A stretch of DNA of 5,598 nt from Acidimicrobiaceae bacterium (GTDB lineage Bacteria > Actinomycetota > Acidimicrobiia > Acidimicrobiales > RAAP-2), in assembly GCA_003157945.1 (NCBI GenBank), contig PMFY01000097.1, positions 12,659-18,256 of the forward strand. The letters run 5' to 3'. The position numbers were made by a program, and so were the translations under genes. Of the stretch, positions 1 through 4,613 are shown one piece after another. The notes beneath the pieces were generated by a model. The model saw nothing but the letters and a program-made list of their open reading frames with translations, searched no databases and had not been told where the DNA came from. The first letter of the stretch is position 1. The number at the start of each line of letters is the position of its first letter.

Positions 1-488
1 CGGGGGGTCAGCTGGTCGAGCTCGGGATCGAAGCTCGGCGCCGGGGCCGGCCCCTGGGCGGGATCGGCGAAGGCATCCAGTACGAAGCCCGCCAGACGGG
101 GGGAGAACACGGCGTCGCCCTCGGCGATCCGACGGATGGCGTCCACCAGGTCCGGGCCCGAGATGTGCTTGGTCACGTAGCCCCGGGCACCGGCCCGGAT
201 GACGTCGATGACGTCCTCGGCCGCATCGGACATCGACAGGGCCAGGAACGCCACCGACGGCGCCACCGGCAGTACCTGCTCGAGCACCGCCCGCCCGCCA
301 CCGCCCGGCATGTGCACGTCGAGGAGCACCACGTCCGGGGTGCGCTCGAGGATCAGCTCGACCGCGGCGCCCACCTCGTCGGCCTCCCCCACCACGTCGA
401 CGGCGTCACCCAGCTCGGCCCGGATCCCGGACCGCACCAGGGCGTGGTCGTCGACCACGAACACGCGCAGCGGCTCCGGTCCGGTCAC
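1..488 (-). CDS. LuxR/NarL-family response regulator, EsrR-like (partial, C-terminal DNA-binding domain cut by window edge)
   Basis: This gene encodes the cytoplasmic response regulator partner of the kinase directly upstream. The visible 162 residues are a complete receiver domain plus the beginning of the linker. The acidic pocket is D13-D14 in VFVVDDH. The phosphorylated aspartate is D57 in VLLDVHMP, the switch serine is S85 in FLALS, and the conserved lysine is K107 in YVTKH. The frame runs off the left edge just after DQLTP, which fits the start of a LuxR-type helix-turn-helix (usually LTPRE). The start is GTG at 488, which overlaps the kinase stop codon by four bases (GTGA), so translation is probably coupled. 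I see no strong Shine-Dalgarno sequence. By analogy with C. glutamicum EsrR it would activate envelope-stress genes and its own locus. The family is certain; the EsrR role is inferred from context. Confidence 0.93.
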   Translation of the reverse strand, partial: MTGPEPLRVFVVDDHALVRSGIRAELGDAVDVVGEADEVGAAVELILERTPDVVLLDVHMPGGGGRAVLEQVLPVAPSVAFLALSMSDAAEDVIDVIRAGARGYVTKHISGPDLVDAIRRIAEGDAVFSPRLAGFVLDAFADPAQGPAPAPSFDPELDQLTP

Positions 489-1879
489 GTCGTCGACGCG
501 GGGCGGGGCAGGACCAGCTCCACCTCGGTGCCCGCGCCGGGCACGCTGTGGACGGCCACGCTCCCGCCGGCGCGCTCCATCCGCTCGACCATCGAGTGGG
601 CGATCCCCTGACGGTCGTCGGGCACGAGGGCGGGGTCGAATCCCACTCCCAGGTCACGCACGTAGGCCGACACCGTGGTCGGTTCGACCTCGACGAAGAC
701 GGCCACCTGGGGGCAGCCCGACCACTTGGCCGCGTTGATCGTGGCCTCGCGGCAGGCGCCGACCAGGGCGGCGACGCCGTCGTCCATCGGGCAGTCCCCC
801 ACCACGATGAGTTCCACGCCGACGCCGTAGGTGTCCTCGACCTCGCGCTCGACGGCGGCGACCGCGTCGGTGATGGTCTCGCACCGTTCACCCCGGCGCC
901 CCAGGCGTTCGGGGTCGAAGAGCCAGTGGCGGAGCTCGCGCTCCTCGCTCCGGGCCAGCCGCACCACCTCGTGCGGGTCGCCCGCCGCCTTCTGGATCAG
1001 CGACAGGGTCTGGAGCACCGAGTCGTGCACGTGGGCGGCCATGTCCGCCCGCTCCTGGGCCCGCACCCGCTCCCGCCGTTCGGTGGAGAGGTCGCGCAAC
1101 GTCCGGACCCACCACGGGGCGAAGAGGATGAGGAACCCGGCCACGAACAGGACCGTGCCGACGAGGACCCCGAACGCCGCGCCGCTGAAGCTGTTGGTCC
1201 GGGACAGTTCACCGAGTCCCACCGCGATCAGCACGAGGCCGGCCACGGCCCGCAGCGCCACCCGCCGCCACCTCGGCGACGAGCGGGACACCCCCGGTGC
1301 GGTGTTGAGGCGCTCGCGCAGTCTGGTCGTCTCGGCGGGCGAGGCGCCCCGCCACACCACGATCACCCCGACGGCCCCCACCAGCAGCGTCAGCGTCGGC
1401 ACACCGACGTCGGTCACGCCCAGGGAGCGGGTCACGAAGAGCACGGCGAACAGCGCGGTGGTGAGGGCGAGCACGATCTGCAGTTCCCGCCGGTCGGCGA
1501 CCACCCGGGACGCGATCGACTCGTCCTCGTCGGCGACGGGCACGAACACCCACATCGCCACATAGACGAGGATGCCGATCCCGCCGAGGAAGACGGACAG
1601 CACGGCGATCACGCGCACCGTGGTGGTCGACACCGCCAACCGCGCGGCCAGGCCGGCGCACACGCCGCCCAGGATGCTGTCGTCGGCGGAGCGGAGGAAC
1701 GGGCGGACCGGGCGCCGTCGGGAGGGCGCGGCGGGACCGCCGGATCCGCCCGGCGCGGCCGGGTCGTCGCCGGTGTCGACGGCTGGGGAGGGACGGTGGC
1801 GTGCGATGCCCCAATCCTTGCACGGGGACCCCGCCCTGGCGATGGGGGACAACCCTGAGGCCACCGTCCGGGCCCGCAC
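485..1879 (-). CDS. PspC-domain sensor histidine kinase, EsrS-like
   Basis: This is a membrane sensor kinase of the NarL/HisKA_3 class, 464 aa from the chosen start. A Pro/Gly/Ala-rich N-terminus (about 1-58) is followed by a PspC domain (about 59-115, GGVCAGLAARLAV then a hydrophobic helix). Further membrane segments lie at about 133-154, 160-178, 208-225 and 233-258. The dimerisation/phosphoacceptor helix has H285-D286 in AAHVHDSVLQTL. The ATPase domain shows N382 in REATINAAK, DLGVGFD at 409-415 and GAGTEVELVLP at 448-458. There is no extracellular sensor domain, so it probably senses within the membrane or through the divergent PspC protein. The start is uncertain: GTG 1879, GTG 1864 and TTG 1852 are all in frame without a clear ribosome site, but no usable start lies further in before the PspC domain. 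It overlaps the regulator gene by four bases. Confidence 0.93.
   Translation of the reverse strand: MRARTVASGLSPIARAGSPCKDWGIARHRPSPAVDTGDDPAAPGGSGGPAAPSRRRPVRPFLRSADDSILGGVCAGLAARLAVSTTTVRVIAVLSVFLGGIGILVYVAMWVFVPVADEDESIASRVVADRRELQIVLALTTALFAVLFVTRSLGVTDVGVPTLTLLVGAVGVIVVWRGASPAETTRLRERLNTAPGVSRSSPRWRRVALRAVAGLVLIAVGLGELSRTNSFSGAAFGVLVGTVLFVAGFLILFAPWWVRTLRDLSTERRERVRAQERADMAAHVHDSVLQTLSLIQKAAGDPHEVVRLARSEERELRHWLFDPERLGRRGERCETITDAVAAVEREVEDTYGVGVELIVVGDCPMDDGVAALVGACREATINAAKWSGCPQVAVFVEVEPTTVSAYVRDLGVGFDPALVPDDRQGIAHSMVERMERAGGSVAVHSVPGAGTEVELVLPRPASTT
1845..1855. promoter_or_regulatory. Second candidate operator half: GGGGACAACCC
   Basis: GGGGACAACCC on the plus strand matches 10 of 11 bases of GGGGACATCCC, the minus-strand reading of 1898-1888. 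The two copies are inverted relative to each other, with centres 43 bp apart, close to four helical turns. This copy lies inside the first codons of the kinase gene if translation begins at GTG 1879. A shorter relative, GGGGACCCC, is at 1824-1832. Short GC-rich motifs recur by chance in this DNA, so confidence is low. Confidence 0.25.
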
Positions 1880-1886
1880 CCGACCC

Positions 1887-1898
1887 GGGGATGTCCCC
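1887..1898. promoter_or_regulatory. Candidate operator: inverted repeat GGGGATGTCCCC
   Basis: A perfect 5+5 bp inverted repeat with a TG centre lies in the divergent intergenic region, beside the proposed kinase -10 and just upstream of the proposed -35 of the divergent gene. A related site is at 1845-1855. By position it could bind the locus's own LuxR-type regulator, since the Esr system is reported to regulate its own locus. No published binding motif was matched. Confidence 0.35.
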
Positions 1899-1899
1899 G

Positions 1900-1905
1900 A
1901 TTGTC
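1900..1905 (-). promoter_or_regulatory. Candidate -10 box of the kinase-regulator operon
   Basis: Read on the minus strand, these bases are GACAAT, matching TATAAT at four of six positions. Transcription would begin near 1893, giving a leader of roughly 13-15 bases before GTG 1879. No convincing -35 is visible. The box shares five bases with the -35 proposed for the divergent gene, so RNA polymerase could probably occupy only one promoter at a time. Confidence 0.35.
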
Positions 1906-1929
1906 GCCGGACGCCGCAGGGCGCACAGT
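1901..1929 (+). promoter_or_regulatory. Candidate leaderless promoter of the EsrI-like gene
   Basis: TTGTCG (1901-1906), a 17-bp spacer and CACAGT (1924-1929) resemble a sigma-70 type -35/-10 pair. Six bases later comes ATG 1936, so transcription would begin at or next to the start codon. No Shine-Dalgarno sequence precedes the ATG, which agrees with a leaderless mRNA. The -10 matches TATAAT at only three positions, so this rests mainly on spacing and on the same arrangement at other genes in the window. Confidence 0.45.
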
Positions 1930-1935
1930 GCCGGT

Positions 1936-2886
1936 ATGACCGTCACCGAGGAACTGCCGACCGGACCGCCCTCCGACGTGCCCCCGGAGCCGCCCGCCGA
2001 TGGGCCCCCGGGGCCGCCCCCGGGGTCACCGGAGCCCTCTCCCCTGCACCGCAGCCGGACGAAGCACCTGGTCGCCGGCGTGTGCGGCGGCATCGCCGAG
2101 CGGTTCGAGGTCGACGTCACCATCGTCCGCGTCGCCTTCGTCGTCGCCGCCTGTCTGTGGGGCGTCGGGGTGGTCGTCTACCTCGCCCTCTGGGCGCTCG
2201 TCCCGCTGCCGGCCGACACCGGCTCGGACCCCGCGTCGGCAGCCGCCGAGGAGCCGTCCGGTCCACCCTGGGTCTCCTACGTCCTGCTGACCGCCGCCCT
2301 CTTCCTCGGGCTCGTCATCAGCACCTCCTGGTGGGGAGGCCCGCAGTGGGGCGGCGGCCTCGGACTGGCCTGGGTGCTCGTCCTGTTCGTCGTCGTCGTG
2401 GTGGCGCTGCGGCGGCCCGCCCGGCGTCCCACCATCGGCCGGGCGCTGCTGACCCTGGCGGTGATCGTCCTGAGTCTGCTCATCCTCGTCACCGGGGCGT
2501 TCTTCGGTGCGGTGGCCATGACCGGGGTGCCGCTGACCGGTGGGATAGGCCAGCGCGTCGTGCAGCCGACCACGCCGTCCGAGCTGCAGTCGACCTACCG
2601 CATGGCCATCGGCAGCCTGACCGTCGACCTGACCCACGTCCCCCTCGGCACCGCCCCGCACACCGTGATCGCCTCCGTCGCCGTCGGCCAGCTGGTCGTC
2701 GACGTCCCCCGGGGCGCGGTCGTCGACGTCGACGCCCACAGCGGGATCGGCGACGTCGACTACGGCGACTCCGGACCCGCGGCGTTCGCCGCGCCGCTCA
2801 CGGCGTTCGGCCCGGCCCGACCGCAGCTCGTCATCGACGCCCAGGTCGGGATCGGTCAGATCCGGCTGCAGCGGGGTGACCTCTGA
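1936..2886 (+). CDS. PspC-domain membrane protein with LiaF-like C-terminal domain, EsrI-like
   Basis: This is an integral membrane protein of 316 aa, probably the stress-relieved inhibitor of the divergent kinase. A proline-rich cytoplasmic N-terminus (about 8-36) leads into a PspC domain (about 38-92, AGVCGGIAERFEVD, then TM1 to LVPLP). Further membrane helices lie at about 112-130, 141-158 and 170-198. The C-terminal part (about 219-314) has repeated glycine-turn beta strands: IGSLTVDL, VAVGQLVVDVP, SGIGDVDYGD and VGIGQIRLQRG. This pattern is typical of the LiaF C-terminal family. In C. glutamicum the divergent PspC protein EsrI holds EsrSR inactive without stress. The start is ATG 1936, chosen because the PspC protein begins sensibly there and a -10-like CACAGT ends exactly six bases upstream. 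The frame stays open back to ATG 1801, but that would read through the promoter region and the kinase gene start. The stop lies in a terminator hairpin. Confidence 0.9.
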   Translation: MTVTEELPTGPPSDVPPEPPADGPPGPPPGSPEPSPLHRSRTKHLVAGVCGGIAERFEVDVTIVRVAFVVAACLWGVGVVVYLALWALVPLPADTGSDPASAAAEEPSGPPWVSYVLLTAALFLGLVISTSWWGGPQWGGGLGLAWVLVLFVVVVVALRRPARRPTIGRALLTLAVIVLSLLILVTGAFFGAVAMTGVPLTGGIGQRVVQPTTPSELQSTYRMAIGSLTVDLTHVPLGTAPHTVIASVAVGQLVVDVPRGAVVDVDAHSGIGDVDYGDSGPAAFAAPLTAFGPARPQLVIDAQVGIGQIRLQRGDL

Positions 2887-2902
2887 CGGCCGCCCGGCCG
2901 TC
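2885..2902 (+). terminator. Hairpin terminator after the EsrI-like gene
   Basis: GACGGCCG (2885-2892) pairs perfectly with CGGCCGTC (2895-2902) around a 2-base centre, or as a 7-bp stem with a 4-base loop. It begins inside the TGA stop codon of the plus-strand gene. No T-tract follows, as is usual for GC-rich actinobacterial terminators. Being symmetrical, it may act on both strands between the converging genes. Confidence 0.6.
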
Positions 2903-2919
2903 GGTCGACCCGTCCCACG

Positions 2920-2940
2920 GCCGGCCGTTCAGTGGCCGGC
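2920..2940 (-). terminator. Hairpin terminator overlapping the isochorismatase-fold gene stop
   Basis: GCCGGCC (2920-2926) and GGCCGGC (2934-2940) form a 7-bp stem with a 7-base loop. The loop contains part of the TGA stop (2931-2929) of the minus-strand gene. With the hairpin at 2885-2902 it forms a compact two-hairpin block between converging genes. No T-run is present. Confidence 0.5.
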
Positions 2941-3489
2941 GTCGGTCCACTCGTCCGTGGTCATGACCGCGGCCTGGCGCGGGAAGACCTTCTCGAGGAG
3001 CACCCGGTGGACCTCGGGGTCCGTGTCCGCGCAGGCGTCGCTCAGCACGGTGAGGTCGAAGTCGAGGTCCGCGGCCTGGCGGAGGGTGGACAGCACCACC
3101 CCGCTGGTGGAGATCCCGGTCAGCACCAGCGACGTGGCATCGAGCGACCGGAGGACGACGTCGAGGTCACTCCCGGCGAAGGCACTGACCCGCTTCTTGA
3201 CGACGACCACGTCGTCGGGCGCCGGGGCCACGGCGGTGTGGATCCGGGTGGCGGGGTCGTCGACCGACATGTCGGGGCGGCCGGCCAGCGCCGAGAACAC
3301 CCGGTTGCGCGGGTTGAGGTCACCCCCGCCCGGCCGGAACGCCACCCGGACGTAGACGACCGGCAGCCCGGCCGACCGGGCGTGGCCGACCGCGGCGCCG
3401 ACCCGCTCGAGCAGCGCGGCCGCCCCGTCCGGGATCCGTCCGACGATGCCGTTCTGCACGTCCATGACCAACAGTGCGGTGGTTGCCAT
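2929..3489 (-). CDS. Isochorismatase-fold hydrolase lacking the catalytic cysteine
   Basis: This is a soluble alpha/beta hydrolase of the isochorismatase-like family, 186 aa. The first strand gives LLVMDVQNG with the conserved D10. The conserved lysine is K98 in VKKRVSAF, spaced as in EntB-type proteins (K-x-R-x-S-A-F). In cysteine hydrolases of this superfamily the next motif is G-x-x-T-x-x-C-V. Here it is GISTSGVVLST (125-135), so position 131 is Val. The only cysteine, C153 in LSDACADTD, is elsewhere. Asp and Lys are kept but the nucleophile is absent, so nicotinamidase- or carbamoylsarcosinase-type chemistry is unlikely. Genuine isochorismatases also work without this Cys. The substrate is unknown. 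The start ATG 3489 is preceded by TACAAC and exactly six bases; the frame stays open further upstream, but that extension has no family resemblance. The gene converges on the EsrI-like gene. Confidence 0.88.
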   Translation of the reverse strand: MATTALLVMDVQNGIVGRIPDGAAALLERVGAAVGHARSAGLPVVYVRVAFRPGGGDLNPRNRVFSALAGRPDMSVDDPATRIHTAVAPAPDDVVVVKKRVSAFAGSDLDVVLRSLDATSLVLTGISTSGVVLSTLRQAADLDFDLTVLSDACADTDPEVHRVLLEKVFPRQAAVMTTDEWTDAGH

Positions 3490-3495
3490 GCCCCC

Positions 3496-3501
3496 GTTGT
3501 A
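3496..3501 (-). promoter_or_regulatory. Candidate leaderless -10 box for the isochorismatase-fold gene
   Basis: Minus-strand TACAAC ends six bases before ATG 3489, matching TATAAT at four positions. The intervening GGGGGC lies too close to the ATG to be a good ribosome site. No clear -35 is visible. If real, the gene has its own promoter instead of depending only on read-through from the VOC gene 61 bp upstream. Confidence 0.4.
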
Positions 3502-3550
3502 GCCGCTGCGGCGCGGCCGACCCCGTCGCCCGGGCCCGGTCGCCCGTCCG

Positions 3551-3988
3551 TCAGCCCTCGAGGGCCACGTTGAACATCCACCGCACCCCGAACCGGTCGA
3601 GGCAGGTGCCCCAGAGCGAACCCCACGGCATGGGACTGAGCCCGGTGGCGTCCTGGCCACCGTCGGACAGTGCGGCGTAGAGGCGCTCGGCCTCCTCGCG
3701 CGTGTCCGGCTCCAGGTTGAGCGTGGAGTTGTTGCCGACCCGCACCACCTGGCCCATGGACTCCAGCATGTCGGTCCCCATCAGCACGTGGCCGGCCAGG
3801 ATGGGCAGTTCGACGTGCAGGACCTTCGACCGTTCGGCCTCGGGGAGCTCGGGTGCGCCGGGCCCGGCCGGCATGTCGCCGAAGCGCTGCAGGGGAACGG
3901 AGAACTCCGTGCCGAAGACCGAGGCGTAGAACTCGAACGCCTCCTCGGTGTCCCCCTGGAAGTTGAGGTAGGTACTGACTCGGCTCAC
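3551..3988 (-). CDS. PhnB/YjdN-like VOC family protein
   Basis: This is a small soluble protein of the vicinal-oxygen-chelate (glyoxalase/bleomycin-resistance) fold, PhnB/YjdN-like branch, 145 aa and so close to the usual length. Recognisable parts are the opening YLNFQGDTEEAFEFYASVFG, the central LHVELPILAGHVLMGTDM, then GNNSTLNLEPDTREEAERLY. The closing stretch, WGSLWGTCLDRFGVRWMFNV, is characteristic of the group. Members are annotated variously as PhnB or 3-demethylubiquinone methyltransferase-like, but most have no proven reaction, so no substrate is proposed. GTG 3988 was chosen over the in-frame GTG 4003 because GGAGGAG (4001-3995) stands six bases before it. The longer reading would add MEEPT, encoded by the ribosome site itself. 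It lies 61 bp upstream of the isochorismatase-fold gene. Confidence 0.87.
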   Translation of the reverse strand: MSRVSTYLNFQGDTEEAFEFYASVFGTEFSVPLQRFGDMPAGPGAPELPEAERSKVLHVELPILAGHVLMGTDMLESMGQVVRVGNNSTLNLEPDTREEAERLYAALSDGGQDATGLSPMPWGSLWGTCLDRFGVRWMFNVALEG

Positions 3989-3994
3989 GGTGGG

Positions 3995-4001
3995 CTCCTC
4001 C
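3995..4001 (-). promoter_or_regulatory. Shine-Dalgarno site GGAGGAG deciding the PhnB-like start
   Basis: Minus-strand GGAGGAG lies six bases upstream of GTG 3988. It is the only strong ribosome site I see in the window and selects this start over GTG 4003. It contrasts with neighbouring genes, whose ATG codons follow a -10-like box directly. Confidence 0.65.
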
Positions 4002-4031
4002 ACTCGGGATCACTGGGGATCGTCCGTGGTC

Positions 4032-4060
4032 ATCGTGCTGCAGTCCGCGACCTGGTGCAA
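4032..4060 (-). promoter_or_regulatory. Candidate promoter for the PhnB-like gene
   Basis: On the minus strand, TTGCAC (4060-4055), a 17-bp spacer and CACGAT (4037-4032) have sigma-70-like spacing, with three matches in each hexamer. Transcription would start near 4025, leaving a leader of about 36 bases that includes the ribosome site. The -35 lies in one copy of the 12-bp tandem repeat, and the other copy supplies a second TTGCAC at 4072-4067. Confidence 0.35.
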
Positions 4061-4077
4061 GGGCCGGTGCAAGGGCC
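4054..4077. repeat. Tandem 12-bp direct repeat (two perfect copies of GGTGCAAGGGCC)
   Basis: GGTGCAAGGGCC occurs at 4054-4065 and again at 4066-4077 with no gap, followed by a partial GTGC. It sits in the 119-bp gap between the F420-binding protein gene and the PhnB-like gene. It may be a replication-slippage duplication, or two protein-binding sites near the candidate promoter. Confidence 0.8.
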
Positions 4078-4082
4078 GTGCG

Positions 4083-4109
4083 GGTGCCGGGTCGGGTCGG
4101 TGCCGGGTC
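4083..4109. repeat. Direct repeat GGTGCCGGGTC, two copies 16 bp apart
   Basis: GGTGCCGGGTC is at 4083-4093 and 4099-4109, separated by GGGTC-like filler. The second copy overlaps the stop codon of the F420-binding protein gene (TGA at 4110-4108, minus strand). With the neighbouring 12-bp repeat, it makes most of 4054-4109 internally repetitive. Confidence 0.65.
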
Positions 4110-4527
4110 AGTCAGGGAGGATGCCGGTGGCCGAGGTGGCGACGAAGGTCGCCACCAGGCGCCTGTCGTCCACCATGGACTGCCGGAAGGCGGCCCAGTC
4201 CTCGTGCTCGCCGTTGCCGCGGCGGTAGTACTCGACCAGGCGGTCCACCACCTCGTCGTCGGGGGCCTGGGCCACCGGGCTCAGCTCCACGGTGCCGTCG
4301 AGGCCCACCCACGTGAAGGGATCGTCGCCCGGCACGAACAGGGCCGCACGAGGGTCCCGACGCAGGTTGCGGGTCTTGGCCCGGTCGTCCGTGACCGAGA
4401 TGGTGAACCGGTCACCGTCGGCCGCGAAGAAGATCACCGACTGTTGGGGCCGGCCGTCGGCCCGGAGGGTGGTCAGGACGGCGTTCCGCCGACCGGCGGC
4501 GAATTCGAGGGCACGTGCGAGGTCCAT
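4108..4527 (-). CDS. Rv1155-like F420-binding protein (PPOX / split-barrel family)
   Basis: This is a cytoplasmic split beta-barrel protein of the pyridoxamine-phosphate-oxidase-like superfamily, 139 aa. It closely resembles Mycobacterium tuberculosis Rv1155, which binds coenzyme F420. Shared landmarks are DGRPQ at about 24-28, RAKTRNLRRDPRAALFV at about 49-65 (basic residues suited to the cofactor phosphate and polyglutamate tail), and APDDEVVDRLVEYYR at about 88-102. GEHEDWAAFRQSMVDDRR at about 106-123 is also shared. The likely role is an F420H2-dependent reductase or F420 carrier; the substrate is unknown. The start is ATG 4527, six bases after minus-strand TACAGT, with no ribosome site, so probably leaderless. 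The same frame stays open upstream through the VOC gene, but only as a shadow. Presence of this family suggests that the organism makes F420. Confidence 0.92.
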   Translation of the reverse strand: MDLARALEFAAGRRNAVLTTLRADGRPQQSVIFFAADGDRFTISVTDDRAKTRNLRRDPRAALFVPGDDPFTWVGLDGTVELSPVAQAPDDEVVDRLVEYYRRGNGEHEDWAAFRQSMVDDRRLVATFVATSATGILPD

Positions 4528-4533
4528 GTCAGC

Positions 4534-4539
4534 ACTGTA
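4534..4539 (-). promoter_or_regulatory. Candidate leaderless -10 box for the F420-binding protein gene
   Basis: Minus-strand TACAGT fits the actinobacterial TANNNT -10 pattern and ends exactly six bases before ATG 4527, so the transcript would start at the initiation codon. The upstream -35 region shows no recognisable hexamer. This is the clearest example of the arrangement shared by several genes here. Confidence 0.5.
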
Positions 4540-4574
4540 CGGCGACGGCCCGGCGGACGGTGCGGCTGTCCGGC

Positions 4575-4598
4575 CCGGCGCCGGCGCCGGCGCCGGCG
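4575..4598. repeat. Hexamer tandem repeat CCGGCG x4, possible terminator
   Basis: Four perfect copies of CCGGCG occupy the 86-bp gap between the VOC gene (stop 4614) and the F420-binding protein gene (start 4527). The tract is largely self-complementary (GGCGCC and GCCGGC palindromes), so the RNA could fold into GC hairpins of several registers and may hinder read-through. Such tracts are also prone to slippage. A terminator role is inferred only. Confidence 0.7.
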
Positions 4599-4613
4599 GG
4601 ACGCCGTGACGGC

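Noticed and set aside
548..1858. Long plus-strand frame opposite the kinase gene
   Set aside because: Its His/Gly/Arg/Asp-rich, low-complexity composition is the mirror of GC-biased codons in a well-supported histidine kinase gene; no domain is visible.
1801..1935. Earlier ATG (1801) for the EsrI-like protein
   Set aside because: The extra 45 residues would overlap the 5' end of the divergent kinase gene and cover the candidate promoters; ATG 1936 with a -10 at six bases fits better.
1572..2879. Plus-strand frame running through the kinase start and the whole EsrI-like gene in another phase
   Set aside because: An Arg/Ala/Pro-rich shadow that would bypass two recognisable PspC genes; no domain is visible.
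3530..3539. CCGGGCCCGG palindrome between the PhnB-like and isochorismatase-fold genes
   Set aside because: Too short and loop-less for a terminator; probably base-composition noise.
3554..3565. Perfect 12-bp palindrome GCCCTCGAGGGC at the end of the PhnB-like gene
   Set aside because: It has no loop, lies within the last codons (ALEG), and one such palindrome is not surprising in this GC-rich DNA.
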